The position numbers were made by a program, and so were the translations under genes. From Pyrenula massariospora (taxonomy: Eukaryota > Ascomycota > Eurotiomycetes > Pyrenulales > Pyrenulaceae), in the NCBI GenBank assembly GCA_021030905.1, contig JAGFMI010000003.1, positions 62,001-126,000 of the forward strand: a DNA stretch of 64,000 bases, in the 5' to 3' direction. The notes beneath the pieces are model-generated. The model was not told the origin of the DNA. It did no database searches and saw only the letters and a program-made list of their open reading frames with translations. The stretch's first letter is position 1, and each line of letters opens with the position of its first letter. Below are positions 33,563 through 46,102 of the stretch, one piece after another.

Positions 33563-36500
33563 CTAGGTGGTCGAAGCGAGGATTGAGTTCTCAGCTCGCT
33601 CTTGAATGTGGGCAGCCTGAGTTTCCAAGGAGCGGGCCATGAGCTTGGTAACTAGAACAAGTCAGCTATCTCCTAGGAGTAGGACGAAAAAGGCACTCAC
33701 CAGGCCACACAGCAGACCTCTCGAGCATGTGTGCTGTCACACGCAGGATTTTACTACCAAAGCCACCTTCATTACTAACACCAGTCAATGACGCATTGGA
33801 TCCCTCTGAATTATCAGCCATCTTGGCCTCTGCATTTCGAAGAAATTCGCTGATTTTCTCCAGCAGCCTATGGTCTTCATCCTCCAACAAAAGCATTCCT
33901 GGTACTTGCGTGAAATCGATATCATCCTTCCCAATGATGCCAATGTAACGCCCTGTGCGTTCCTGCACCGTGGTAATCCATTCTGCCAGTACCTGGGCAC
34001 AGTCAAAGGCGCACATGGCACATTGTAAAGGAAGCTCTCTCGATGTGTAGTCGGCAAAAGTGAGTCCCATCCGGTCAGAATAACACAGCGAATCGGCAGC
34101 ATAGTGGGCGGCTTTTCGGAGATGTCTCTCTCGCCGTGAAACTTGGCCTGAGTGGGGAGACATAGTGTTGTCATATCCCGTACCTGACAGCTCCTGAGTC
34201 GTTGTCTTGGTTAGCCCCATGTCAGGTGGATTACTTTCAACGCTGGGAACAACGCCGGCATCAGGAGAGGTTACCTCTCCTACTGGGTCAACTTGTGGTG
34301 AGTCAGGTTGAGGCGATGTCTCAGCTTGTTGCACAAACTCGGTTCCGTGGGCGAGTTCCTCGGCCATGGCGTCCCAATCACGCTGCCAGAAAGCTTCCTT
34401 AGATCTACCCAAATTTACATACAACCTGACATACGCCAGGTCGAGTAACGGCATGCTGTCTGCAGATAGTGGTCCGGCTCCATGGGGATTCGGCCGCTCG
34501 ATGCTATGTGTCTTGTTGGTCAGCCATGCTGCCTGCCAGGCTTTTAGCGCAGGTTCGATATGAGCATGCATCGCATCCGACTCTTTGCTTGTCCATTGGC
34601 GACCGAGGTGCCGTTGCCGGGTCTCCCAGATATAGTTATGTAGAGCGTTAATCAAGATTAAACAACCAAATGTGCTGGGTCGTAGGCCACTTTGTGGTAG
34701 GCCGTCAATACCACTATGAGGAGCAAAAGCAGACTCGTTCATAGTCAGCTGTTGATGAAGCTGGCGCTGGCTCGCAGTGAGGAGATGGCTCAGGGCTTGG
34801 GCGAAAGTAGCGCTTTGAGACTGGACAGCAGCATAGCCGCCTAATTCATGCCAAGCACGCGAATTTTCGGCGGACCACAACTCCTCCTCACAAGGTAGAT
34901 CCAGCCGAATTTCAGAGTTCGTTAAAGCTGGTGCATGGTTATATGCAGAAACAAGAAGACTTGATAAAATGAAAACTGCGTAGAGGGTCCGCTTTCGTTC
35001 CTCGACCACCTTCCACTGCAACCACTCGGCGTCTTCATCCGACTCGGTTGGTACTCCACATGAGCCTTCGGCCATTGTAATGTCAGATACTCCATTGACT
35101 TGTTGGCTGTGCTCACTGCTGGATCCTGTATGGGTATACGGTCGAGCCAATTCCGCAGCTCGTGCGAGGCTTACCAAGGCTGCGCAGTGAGTACTTGCAA
35201 TGTCCGCAGAGGTCTTGTCGCCACAATTGTGCCCGTAAATGACATTTAGCAGCATTGCTTGCACGAGCCAGAGGGGTGTGTTATCTGGCTCAGTGCTGCC
35301 CCTTGGACCGCATTGGGCCTTGTTCAGATTCGCTTTCCGCCTCTCTTCTAAATAACCTTGGATCATCTTCTTTGCAGCCTCAAACAAGTCTTTTGAAGTG
35401 GAGTGCTCATCTTCGTACAGGGCTCCAATAGCAGCCATAGCAAGTATCAGGCAACCGCCTCCACCGGCGATCCCGTTAGTTCCAAATTGCGGTTGTCCTG
35501 AACTTGTACCTAAGGGGATAGTGTACTCTGGCGAATCAAAGCTCAGGGATGGTACGTGAAGGAAGGGTAAATGCGGGTGAAAGAATTGAATATAGGCAGA
35601 AATGAAGCGTTGAAGATCACCTGTTGCTGGTAATGACAACGCACCAAGAGCTTTTGACCGACCGGCGAATGTAGTCGATAACGGAGAGCTGACTGGAGGC
35701 TGAGACTGTTTACGCTGGCCGAATCCAGACTGTTGGGTAAGACTACGGAGCAATACCTGGCGCGTTGCTTCTGTAATTGAGTCGGAAGATGCCGTAGTCA
35801 CAGAGCTATGACGAAGACTGCTGCGTTCTGATACCGATGAGGCTGTTGGAGTATCGCTATTTCCACTCATGGGCAAATTAAAGTTTGGGCCTTGAAATGT
35901 AGGCATGTTCAGTGTTGGACTCATAGCAGGTAGTCCAGATGATGGGGAAAGAGCTTCCTCCGGAAAAGTAGGCTGAGCAAACCCAAGAGAAGATCCCATC
36001 GGTAACGAGTCATTTGGTCCGCCCCATACTTCTGGAAATGTAGTCGGCGGCATATCGTAAACCGTAGGACTACTCAACATCGGTGCTTGAGAAGACACAT
36101 TGTTAGGCCACATAGGGGAGGCGGATATGGCCATATGATCCATATAGCTTGTGACGGTCCGAGTATTGTCCCCTCCTGCAGGATCAACAAGGTCTGCAGG
36201 ACTGTTTGTGCCCATAGCAGAAGGCGATGAAGCCTCAATGGCCGACTCATTGGGAGCCATACTTGCCATGCTATTATCAAAGGAATTCATCCAGTCCATC
36301 CCCATTTCATCCTCCATCATATGTGGGGCTTGGGAGAAGTTCCCGGTGAACATGGGATAAAAAGGAGAGACCGGTGTATCCAGACTCAAACCAGTGCTTT
36401 CACCGCCGAAATGTAGCTGCGCAGGATCAATCGTGCTTCCATTGCCGAAAGCGAAAGGATCCATGCCCTGAGCGTCGTTGAAGGTGCGAAAAGGGGGTGC

Positions 36501-37218
36501 AGTGCGAAGACCGCCCGCCATGTCCGCTGAGATGTTAGTGTCAAGTCTAGCCAGTCCATTCGGCGGTGCTTGATGCATGGTTGGAGGAAAGGGGCGTGGT
36601 GGGACTATGGAATTGAAGCTGCTGTGATGGTTATGATTAGGGTGGAAAGGTCTGCTGATATTAGCATTTGCAGCAGCGATCAAGGCCCCATCGATGTGGC
36701 TGATTGTGTTTCGTCTCATGCTAGCACTACTACCATTTGCGACGGAGTTTTTGCGCACCCTCCCAGTCGCCGCAGCATTGCTTTCTCTTCTACCACTTCT
36801 AGGTCTGGAAGATGGCGTAGTCGTTGAGTGTAGCTTCTGCTGGTGCCTGAGCAGAAGATCTCGCCGTGCAAAGCATCTTTGACACTCCGGGCATTCAAAA
36901 GGCTTTTCTTTGGTGTGTGAGCGCTCATGTCGCTTTAAATGCTCCAACCGAGCGAATCCCCTACCGCACGTTGTGCATTTATGGGGTCTTGGTTTGTCTG
37001 TTTTAGGCGGGGAATGTGTGGATGAGGGAGATGACTTGGAAATACCATTTTGATGAGCTTCTTCTATAAAAGTATGTTAGAATATAGTTTGAACGCAAGA
37101 ATCGGCTGTCTATCAACTGACCGCCGCCTTCAGTCGGGGTGCCACTCCCTGCTTTGGTTTCGTCGGTAGGAGAGCTGGCTACCGCGCTCTCAACGGTTAT
37201 AGTACTATCTTCCACCAT
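33563..37218 (-). CDS. Adr1-like C2H2 zinc-finger / fungal_trans transcription factor
   Basis: Nuclear regulator with 1182 residues in three exons (37218..37122, 37063..33701, 33651..33563), all phases matching. Two C2H2 fingers: C62-C65-H78-H82 ([18 protein letters not shown]) and C90-C93-H106-H111 ([18 protein letters not shown]). The linker RSHTKEKPF and the RDLLLRH helix are those of the Adr1/AmdX class. A long S/P/M-rich region follows. From about residue 470 there is a fungal-specific transcription factor domain (helical, with [17 protein letters not shown] and [19 protein letters not shown]). The short last exon adds [19 protein letters not shown]. Yeast Adr1 controls alcohol, glycerol and peroxisome genes; the targets here are unknown. 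More than 4 kb upstream is gene-free. Confidence 0.9.
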
Positions 37219-40200
37219 GCTCGAGTGCCTTCGCTTGCAAAGTCAGGATAATGCTGGCAGGCGGATATTGAAGCGATGGCAAGGTTGTAGCTGTCTTGTA
37301 AGAAGTAGAACACTTCAAGAAGATGTCGTGAAAGCGTGTCGCCGGCCAGCGGATACGGCACGGAGGATATTGAAAGCGAAATTAGCGCGACCAATGGCGG
37401 CAAGATTGATATCGCACACCGCCGTTACTGGTGTGTGTCCAGCTCAAAATGAAGGGCGCCCAAGGTGCAGAGATTTCGGCTCTAATGATGTGCAGTCGAC
37501 TCGAGAATGACCAAAAGACACGGCCGGCTGCAGCCCAGGAGCATGCAATCAGACGTGCGCCTTCGAATGCGTCTCGAAAATTCCGAAAGTCGCACAAGGA
37601 GCGTTTTCAGAGCTCAACGGCCGCGCAATCAGCCCTTTCCAGTGTATCCTCTGGGATCTCGGCGAAGAGCTGGCAAGATAGCGTCCGTGGTTTGTTGCCG
37701 GCTTTTGTGTACATTCGTTTCTTTGAACGACCACAAAGGGTGTATAGCTCAAGGATACGAGGTCTAGGCAAACGGCAGACTCATCGAAGAACTCAAGCAG
37801 CTGCCACGCTTTTTGCTTCTGCTGCCTGGCTCAACAGCTGGGTGCTCTGCTATAATCGGAGCTTGCTATCAGTCAATGCGGGACCGACAATTGGCGGGGC
37901 AGTGGGAGCCTCACAATTGATAAAGCTGGCCGACGCCAATTGAACTCGGGCAATGCAATGGCGAAGTCGAGAAGAACAATGGACAAAGGGTGCAGAGCTC
38001 GCCGGCCGTGAAGAGAAGCAGTGCCTAAACGTCACTTTGAAGCGGAAGCTGCCTGGGGATGGGATGGAAAGGTGTGGGCAGCCTACCAGCACGACCGCGT
38101 GTAGCCGAATTGGGACATAGGCACAAAGATGCTCGCATTTCAAACCCTGCACCGGCGCTATTCAACTAGCATTTACAGCTACTGGCATTCACAGCTCCCT
38201 AGGCAGGATCACCAAACGGCAATTGACTTGCCACTCGAATGCCCGTCGCTGCCCTCATCGACGATATACTGGAAAAGTCTGCTGCTGCCGGCACCAGTCG
38301 TCGTCCGACCACGCAAAAGACGCCTCGCCTGCCTCCCAACACCCATTCAACAGCGCCGAAATCGTGGCAAAGTTGCAGAGCCGTTTGCGACTTCGTGATG
38401 CCGGTCACATCGACACGGACCAACCTCGCACGAGCTAGGATTGGCCCTGACGCCTAGCGGCCTTGACAAAATGATGCCGCTTGAGGGACGATCACTGGTG
38501 GCTGACCTCTGGCCGGCTCCACACACACTCGCAGACCAATCCCCCAATATCCTGGGGTTGATGGAGCGGCGACAGCTCGTGGCTATCACCAGGCTAGATC
38601 TGCAACGCGCCCAAGTTAAAGCAGAAGGCCTCCCGTCTGCCAACCGCTCGATGGCGAAAATGACGGTGCAATTGGAACCGCCTCTTCTGAACAATGCAGG
38701 CCGGATACCCGTCCACTCCAGGGCGCAGGGCGTACCGTTTGTGTCGAATTGAGCGGGTGCTTCGAAAATCGATCCAAACTTCGTGCTGATAGCTCAATCT
38801 GGAACCCACGCTTTTCATGGTCCCTTGAGTGTGTGTTACAACGGACCCACGTTTTGGTGATTGACATTTGTGAGCCACCGCGTATTTACGAGGTCCACAA
38901 CGGTTCACGGTGACTCCAGATGTTAACGCCAGCAGCTCGAGACCCGCCTCAGGATTGAACCTTCCCAAAGAGGCGTCTTGCAAGCTTATGCTCCCTTGGC
39001 GGTGGTGCACACGGTCTTCATAGATTATGGGTGCATTATCCCATGAAACTACAGCGCCTTGACCAATGACGGTCGAGCGTCTCAATCGTTGGAGCATGTC
39101 CTTTTTCGCGTAGATCCAGAGGCTCGCATTCGCAAAAGCCAGGACTTTTTAAAAACCTACGTCCACTGGAGACAGATCGAGGGAATTCCCTGCCGATTTG
39201 TTCATCCAGATTAACGCAGGTCTCATATGCTGAGAACGGATGCGGTGGATCGTCGCACTTACACATCGCGAGAACATCTCCAGCTTGCTGTGGATCGAGA
39301 TTTGGATCGGCTGTACCGGGCATATTCAGGAGCGAGCTGCCGAGCCTCAATTAATTAACCCGTGAAAAGCCTTCTCTAGTAATGCAACACAGTCAGCGCC
39401 CAGTGCCCTCTTGAGCAGCGCTGCTTTGTCACCACCCCAGCGCTGGCCACGCTTCCCATGACCTGAAAATTACGAAAGGATTGTCTTTGTGGCCTGGAGG
39501 ATATGAATACTCTGAAGGCAATTGGGTTTGCCACCGGTCGAGCTGCCCTGACGCTCCCTGGAGATTACAAAATCCGGGGTCGGTCATGTGGTGTTGGCGC
39601 AAAGTTGATGGCTTGCAGACGGGCTAAACCGCGAAGTCCCTAGGCTCAAAGCTTCCAAGGCACTTGTCTCGAGCTCTCCGTTGGCCACACTACTAGCCGC
39701 ATGGAACCGATAAGGCCTTCCCTGCACTGCGTCAAAGGAGGTCAGGTGGGTCACAATTTCCTGCCGCCTCAGACCACGGCCTGCTAAAAGCAGCGGCTGC
39801 TAGTGGTATCTTGGGAGTATTACCCAGCCTTTAATCGTCCTAACGGAGAATGAGCTGTTGGTTCAATTGGCCCTTCTTGCCTTTATAACCGTGTCCGCCA
39901 TCTGATTCTTTCATAATCTAGCTGCTTCAAAGCTAATCATCAAGCGCTGCCAAGGAGTGGCCGAGATGTCCAAGACTACTTAATTGCAACTTCCAAGCGG
40001 GAGCCGGGACCAGACTTGCTTGGTCCAAACTTCTTCTCGTCATTTGCCGCCGTGACAGGTCCTAGCTAGCTATGACTGGCGTTACAAGTCAGAACCACTG
40101 TGACACTCTAAAGGACAACATATGATCCCTCGACGACCAGGTACACACCCGCAGACTTTGATTGACAGCCGATGCGGGAATGACAGAAATTCACTGAAAG

Positions 40201-41336
40201 AAAAATCTATTCAGGATAATGACGGAAAGCAATTTTCTAAATATCTGTTTTAGCTGCATGCTTAATGAGGTTGCAAACAGCAAAAGTGCCTTGCCGTCCT
40301 CATAATTGCTCGCACCGCAACCTTCAATATTCCAGAGCAAGTTCCTTACTGAAACAAAACTCTCTCTAGACTTTTCTACGCACTGACTATATACCTCCGT
40401 CCGTAATAATTAGGATATCAAATGCTCACTAGAGAGGATCAGGCCACCGAGCAGAAAAAGCCCGCATAGAGAAGATAGGTCAATGGTCAGGGAGTTCTGA
40501 AACAGATTGATTGGGGAGCAGGCAGATAGCGCTCATTTCCAGTCTTAGACGGTACGGAGATCATGCTCAGCCGGTAAATAGTTGAAGAAATGATTAGTAA
40601 TGCATCGAAGAACTTATGTAGAGTTGGTGTGGGCGTCAAGGAAATTGAGAGTCAAAGAGAGCGATCGAGTATTTCATTCTTGAAGCCTAATTCTTACTTC
40701 GGTGTAGGAATATATTTACGCAATAAGGAAGTCATCTCAGTTATCAAGTGTTGTATTGTAGCTCGAAACAACGATGATGAGTGTGAATTTCGTGCATACC
40801 GTCTAGGATATCTAAAGTGGTCTTGTCTCGTGAATTTTTGGACATGATTTAATCACTCCTAACGCTCAATAATATACTATTTGTTCCTAACGGCTGCGAA
40901 ATTCATGCACCTCATCTTACGGTAAACCCTCTTCTACGTCACAGTATAATCTATCCACGTAGAGTAGGAAGCTGGAGTGTCTTTCCGAAAATCGGAAGAA
41001 GGGCTTAAATGTCGTTAATTTAATGATAGGGCTCCACCAAGAACAGTGAAACATTCAAAGCCTTACATACGGATTCTTTGGCTCAATTCTCCAAGCTCCA
41101 TCCTAAGACAATTTTCTCTACCGGAGCAGACCAATCCAGCAGGAGGTCTTCAGTTTCATCAGTTCAAAGAAAAATCGCTGGAGCTACAATCACCTACATC
41201 GCACCTCTGATTTCCGAGTTCGAAATACAGATGTCACGCGAATAGCATAGAATGGTAGAAAGGAATGCTTCCGATCCAACATCTTAAAAATCCCGCCTAA
41301 ACGACCATCAGACTCGTATCCTACAAACAACCCAGA
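37219..41336. other. 4.1-kb gene-free stretch
   Basis: No supported gene. Around 38130-38460 two overlapping frames each look partly protein-like (MPVAALIDDILEKS, then NSAEIVAKLQSRLRLRDAG in another frame), possibly a small decayed gene. The stretch 40.2-41.1 kb is visibly AT-rich. Otherwise it is a divergent promoter region for the zinc-finger gene and CAB5. Confidence 0.5.
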
Positions 41337-42152
41337 ATGCTAATCCTCGGTCTCACCGGCTCCATCGCCACAGGCAAATCCACCGTCTCCTCCCTCCTCT
41401 CCCAGCCACCCTACTCCCTCCCCGTAATTGACGCCGACCTCCTCGCCCGCAAGGTCGTCGAGCCCGGCACGCCGGCCTACAAGAAGATCGTCGCCCACTT
41501 CTCGCCTACAACACCAGACCTCTTACTCCCCCCGGACCCTGGAAAAAGCCACAATACAGGTGGCCCGCTCAACCGCCCCGCCCTCGGCCGCCGTGTGTTC
41601 GGAGATTCCCCCGAGCGGAAACAAGACCGCACGGTTTTGAACGGGATTGTGCATCCCGCCGTCCGGCGGGAGACGTACAAGGCGATCTTGTACTACTACC
41701 TCCGCGGGCATTGGGCCGTCGTTCTCGATGTGCCACTGCTCTTCGAGAGCGGGACGGAGCTGCTCTGTGGGGCTGTGCTTGTTGTCGCGGTGTCGGATCC
41801 GGAGGTGCAGATGCGCAGACTGCGGGAGAGGGATGGGCATTTGAGTTCGGAGGATGCGGAGAATAGGGTTCTGAGTCAGGGGGATGTGAGGATAAAGGCG
41901 GAGCGGGCAAAGGCGAAGGGGGGAAAGGGGAGGGGATTCGTGGTTTGGAACGATGGAGGAAAAGAGGATTTGGAAGGAGAGGTCTCGAGGGTAATGAGGG
42001 AAGTGAGAGCAAGGTCTCCGGCATGGTGGAGCTGGTTCTGTCTATTTGTTCCGGTTGTAGGGGCGGCGGCGGCTGCATGGCAAGTAGGCAAGGCATGGCT
42101 TGATAGGAGGAGATGGACGGAGAGGGAGAGGGTGGAGAAGGCGAAATTGTAG
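41337..42152 (+). CDS. CAB5: Dephospho-CoA kinase
   Basis: Last step of coenzyme A synthesis: ATP-dependent 3'-phosphorylation of dephospho-CoA. Single exon, 271 residues. P-loop GSIATGKST at residues 8-16, then VIDADLLARKVVEPGTPAY (CoA-site Asp region), LNGIVHPAVRRE and the lid region VPLLFESGTEL, QMRRLRERDG. These are all signatures of the CoaE family. A C-terminal hydrophobic segment (WWSWFCLFVPVVGAAAAAW) after the enzyme domain suggests membrane anchoring. Codon use is strongly C/G-ending at the 5' end. Tail to tail with MPP6, whose stop is only 115 bp away. Confidence 0.95.
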   Translation: MLILGLTGSIATGKSTVSSLLSQPPYSLPVIDADLLARKVVEPGTPAYKKIVAHFSPTTPDLLLPPDPGKSHNTGGPLNRPALGRRVFGDSPERKQDRTVLNGIVHPAVRRETYKAILYYYLRGHWAVVLDVPLLFESGTELLCGAVLVVAVSDPEVQMRRLRERDGHLSSEDAENRVLSQGDVRIKAERAKAKGGKGRGFVVWNDGGKEDLEGEVSRVMREVRARSPAWWSWFCLFVPVVGAAAAAWQVGKAWLDRRRWTERERVEKAKL

Positions 42153-42267
42153 ACTCAATACCCGATAAGTACTTCCATAAAAGTATGCTAGCTCGTGCTT
42201 TGGCCGAGAGGTCTAATGTGGTGATCATGATTATACATAATGGCTTATTATGAGAAAGCCATAGCTT

Positions 42268-43097
42268 CTATCGATATCCCTTTTCTCTCCCCCTCCCATT
42301 TTCTCTATGCTTCTTTTTCACTTTTGCCGAAGCATCCAACTTCTTCTTGGACCCTGATAGCCCGCCTAAGCCTTTTAGATTCATTCTATCAGGGTCAATA
42401 CCTTGTCTCAATTTCTTCTGTGCCCTCGATTCAGTTGTCCCATTTATACCTTCGTCCTTATCCACTTTTCTCTTTTTCCTAGCCCTAAGCTCAGCTTCTT
42501 CGTCCTCAGGATCCTCGCTCTTGCTCTCATCATCGTCTACATCACCATCTCCGTTCTTTACCTCCTCAATCGTCCTATTTCGCCTCCGCTTGAAGTTCCC
42601 AAACGTCCGTCTTCCAATCGACCTCTCCTCTACGTCCATATCGCCGTCCTCACTTTCTTCAGGCTCTACGACTTTCACGCCCGGATACTCCAACACCCAT
42701 TGGCTCTCCCTCTCCGCTACCCTCATGTCCGTGTGCCTTGCGAGCGCATCCGACCTGGTGCGCTCCCGTTCAGCAATCGCTGCCGTGATGGAGCTGCTGA
42801 GGTCCAAAGTCGCGGACGCAGGTGTCTCGGCATCGGAGGAGAGTTTACGGCGCTTGGAGGGTGGAGTTGAGGGATGGGACCCGGATTGAGAGTGAGATGC
42901 TGAAAGGGGTGTTGGAGGCTGGGTGGGGGTCTTTGGGGAAGCGATACCGGTCTTTGGGGAAGCGCGCTGCATGAACTAGAGAATGCTTGTAAATACACAA
43001 ATGAACATAAAAGTGTGGGAGAAGCACTTACCTTCATCGTTAGTAGCCGGCTCGAGAGGGTCTTGCCCCCGCTGCCGGGGGTGCTTTTATTTGACAT
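42268..43097 (-). CDS. MPP6: M-phase phosphoprotein 6 homologue (nuclear exosome cofactor)
   Basis: RNA-binding cofactor that docks the Mtr4 helicase on the nuclear exosome. Two exons (43097..43032, 42975..42268) give 257 residues; the intron (56 bp, GTAAGT) lies between LTMK and FMQR. The N-terminal signature LSSRLLTMKFMQR is the conserved Mpp6 motif that binds the exosome. The rest is hydrophilic with acidic and basic runs; SQWVLEYPG and GRRTFGNFKRR correspond to the mid and late conserved Mpp6 blocks. The C-terminus is strongly basic (KKKHRENGRGREKG). The conserved motif spans the intron, so the splice is well supported. Confidence 0.92.
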
Positions 43098-44248
43098 GGC
43101 GGAGATATTACGCGCAAAGAACGTGAATAATAACTAGAGCTTCGTCTTCAATCTGACGATATAGTATTTCCGACTCCTTAGAATCTCTGACACTGACATT
43201 TGAGCAGGATTCGGCGGAAACATGAAATCTAATTGGACGCTTTGGTGCGAGAAAGAAGTAAAGTTGAAGACAAAATAATCTCGGAATGCCCTGACGCGGT
43301 GCCAAGCAATTATCGATAATGAATTACAGTAGCCAGTAGTGATAGTTCCCCGCACGAGGCTGGGTGACAGAAGTCGTGGCCCCCCTCTCACGCTCTTCAG
43401 GCCGATTATTAGCCGGTAGGGGGCCCACGATTTCTGTCAACCAGCCTTGACGGCATTGAGCGGCTGTTAATTACCTACCTACCTACTACTATGTATAGCG
43501 CCGTCTTTGGCCCACGTTTCAAGCTTGTCGTCCCCTCGTGGTGCAGACCAATTATTGATGCCACTTCCGGACCAGGTATCATGCTGCAAACGCCGTATGT
43601 CCGTAAGGCTGACTCGTACTATCATAGAGTCGAGAGCTGGCGCTGGACGTGTCTGGTGGTTGCAGAATTGATTCGCTAGTGTGGATACCTTAGGTCGTCT
43701 CAGAAACAAGGCTTTCAGATGAGGTCTGGCAAAATGACTCCCAAACCGAAAGCTGTGGAGGCGCGCTTTGAGAGGTCGAGACCTCATGATCCTGTCTGCA
43801 ACTCGGGAAGGGTCACAATTCAAGTTAAGAGGCCACTGAGCTCCTTGCCCATGCAGGAAGGATGGCTCTTTGATACTCTACACGTTCAGCCTTGTGACGA
43901 CGCAGTGAATGTTTCAGGCTCTACTTTTTATTCCATGGACAAGGTCAAGGATATGCTTTCTTTAGTCGACCGCCGTTGGTCACTGTTTTTATCTTATGAG
44001 GCTCAATGTCAGCTATCTCTATCTGCACTGTATGCTCCTGATGGCTGAAGTCGTCTCAGAGCTTGCCCCGGTGGCCATTGACCGGCAAGGGGGCTTTTCC
44101 GATTACTCTACAGCAATGGGCAAGGCTGCAGAATGTTCATAAAGGACGAATGCCGGCTCTGTCTTACTTGCAACTCAGGGTATGTTGTTGCTATTTTGCA
44201 TGTTATATTTTGTTACGGGTCGATCATTGTAGACTTTTTTATTCCGAG
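43098..44248. other. intergenic and probable 5' leader of the next gene
   Basis: Promoter of MPP6 on one side and leader of the membrane gene on the other. A likely 5'-UTR intron at 44180..44232 (GTATGT donor, TTGTAG acceptor) ends 16 bp before the ATG used. The open frame at 43719..44048 has no recognisable feature. Confidence 0.5.
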
Positions 44249-46102
44249 ATGATTCCTTCGAGTAGAGGCCGCTTGAGGCTTTATCCTCGAACTCTATTGA
44301 GGCCCTCTAGTATTAAATCATTTGCCGACAGCGAACCTGCTACACCGTCTGTGTATCAAGCGGACCCTTCGGAGGTTCAAGACTGCCAGCAGGTCATTGG
44401 AGCTTCCAGTGAAGCCCTGGGCAAGCCGGCGAAGAAGGAGCTGATCAACATTCTCGACGTTGTCACTGTGCTTCTAACCATAACATGTCTTGTGGCCGGA
44501 ATCGCTATCATCAATCCTGAGTTCCCCTATGCTGCTTCTCTGGGGAAGAACGGTCAGATCATTGCTTTGGGCTTTCTCTTGGGCGTTATGAACTTGTGCC
44601 TTCAGCGAATCCTCCCCTTCTTACTCATCTTGATTGAGACACGCCATGGTAGCTCGACGCTACAGAACCTTGAGGGCTTGCTGAAGTCATCTCCATTTGG
44701 GGACCGATTGAATATCTTCTGGAGGCTCATTCTGGTAGCCCTGAGAGCCATGCCGTTGATACTGAGCGTTCTCTACAAAAATTTTACAGGGGGGGTTGTC
44801 TATTCAAATTTACCGACGTCAATTCGAACATATGGTCCGACCGCGCCTCCGGGGTTTGAAGCGAACGTCAATCAAACAGTATCTGAATTTGGTACCGTTG
44901 CACCAAGGTATAACGCAGTCCTGGCGAACGCGACTACTTCATTTCTCTCTGCGACAACAGATAACGTCCCCTTCCCAGCCAATCTATCTTTTGATCCAAG
45001 AGTCTTTGGTTTTAACACCATACTTTTATCGAATACCTCAGCTGCAGCGATCGATGGGCCTACTACATTCCGTGTCACTGAGCTCCAAAGAACACTTGAT
45101 GCTGATTCGTTCCTGCATCTGACGGCTGATGTGCGTGGAAGTGTTTCGAAATATAACTCGACAACGGGAGACAAAGAATACTGGGATCAGAGCTACAATG
45201 TGTCATCGTACTCGGCAGTAGCCCTTGCCAATGGTTGGTATCACCTGATCCTCCAGCAAGGAGTCGCCGGCAGCAATGACGCCAAATCGTACAACGGATC
45301 CTGGGCGCTTCTCGGACCGATGCCCGCCGGTGAGGTGATTGTGGACCGAGATGACTATCAGACGGGGTTGAACTTCTTAAAGTTCGCTATGAGGTTCGAC
45401 GTTAAGAGACACAATTGCACCGCGACATGGAAGATCACTCGCAGCGCAATCGAGCTCACATTCGGCACCTGCGACATGAACCCGCTTGAAGAGAAGTACC
45501 AGCTCTACGACAGCTGCCAGCTCTCGTTCGCGGACCACTTTGGACACACCCTGGCTGACAGCCTTGGCAACTTCGCCACGATCCGCAACCAATCCCACTG
45601 GCGTGTCCCGACCAACGCCGCCATGGTCGCCGCGGGTTATCAGTCCATCATCGCCGCGGCGGAGGGCTACGTCCCGACGCAGGTGAACGGATCTCTCTGG
45701 CTCGAATGGCATACACAGGGCCACTTTAACGAGACCTATACCGCAAAGGAGTCTCTCATGAAAGAGACCGCGACGCTCCGCGCCGAGGCGAGCTTATACT
45801 TTGTTTTAGCGCTCCAGCCGATGGTAACGGTTCTGGCATTCGGTGGGGTGCTGGCCATGTTCCATACACCGATTTCGCGCAAGTTCGGGCTCGTGTCCTT
45901 GCTGGCGGGGATTGATCGGGAGAGCCTAGGCCTGCTGAAAGGTGCGGCACTGAGCGGGGAGCTGCGAAGACCAGTTGGCATCGGGATTGACGTCTCTGAA
46001 GGGTCGAAACGTGCGGCTGGAGCACCGGTCGGGAAGATCAGGTATTATCTTGGATATTCCGGGACGGGTGGGTCGGTGAGACGACGTTACATTTATTCGT
46101 GA
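44249..46102 (+). CDS. Fungal multipass membrane protein with large lumenal domain
   Basis: Single coding exon, 617 residues from the ATG at 44249. The frame stays open upstream to 44063, but the extension crosses a likely 5'-UTR intron, so the later start is preferred. Three hydrophobic segments lie near the N-terminus (LDVVTVLLTITCLVAGIAII, IIALGFLLGVMNLCLQRILP, FWRLILVALRAMPLILSVLY). A lumenal or extracellular domain of about 330 residues follows, with numerous N-glycosylation sequons and paired cysteines. One more span lies near the C-terminus (FVLALQPMVTVLAFGGVLA) with a short basic tail. I recognise the type as a fungus-only family of unknown function. Its topology resembles the gene at 23.2-26.3 kb, without clear sequence identity. 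Confidence 0.8.
   Translation: MIPSSRGRLRLYPRTLLRPSSIKSFADSEPATPSVYQADPSEVQDCQQVIGASSEALGKPAKKELINILDVVTVLLTITCLVAGIAIINPEFPYAASLGKNGQIIALGFLLGVMNLCLQRILPFLLILIETRHGSSTLQNLEGLLKSSPFGDRLNIFWRLILVALRAMPLILSVLYKNFTGGVVYSNLPTSIRTYGPTAPPGFEANVNQTVSEFGTVAPRYNAVLANATTSFLSATTDNVPFPANLSFDPRVFGFNTILLSNTSAAAIDGPTTFRVTELQRTLDADSFLHLTADVRGSVSKYNSTTGDKEYWDQSYNVSSYSAVALANGWYHLILQQGVAGSNDAKSYNGSWALLGPMPAGEVIVDRDDYQTGLNFLKFAMRFDVKRHNCTATWKITRSAIELTFGTCDMNPLEEKYQLYDSCQLSFADHFGHTLADSLGNFATIRNQSHWRVPTNAAMVAAGYQSIIAAAEGYVPTQVNGSLWLEWHTQGHFNETYTAKESLMKETATLRAEASLYFVLALQPMVTVLAFGGVLAMFHTPISRKFGLVSLLAGIDRESLGLLKGAALSGELRRPVGIGIDVSEGSKRAAGAPVGKIRYYLGYSGTGGSVRRRYIYS

Noticed and set aside
33003-33566. 187-codon plus-strand frame
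   Set aside because: It overlaps the last exon of the zinc-finger gene antisense and has no recognisable feature.
40770-40920. Possible inverted repeat around GAATTTCG / CGAAATTC
   Set aside because: Arms match only over short blocks with different spacing; not a convincing terminal repeat.
41569-42228. 219-codon minus-strand frame
   Set aside because: Antisense shadow of the GC-rich dephospho-CoA kinase gene.
43719-44048. 109-codon plus-strand frame upstream of the membrane gene
   Set aside because: No motif, and it lies in the likely 5' leader, which also holds a probable UTR intron.
44063-44248. N-terminal extension of the membrane protein to 44063
   Set aside because: Its start is not an ATG, and the extension runs through GTATGT...TTGTAG, a likely intron in the leader.
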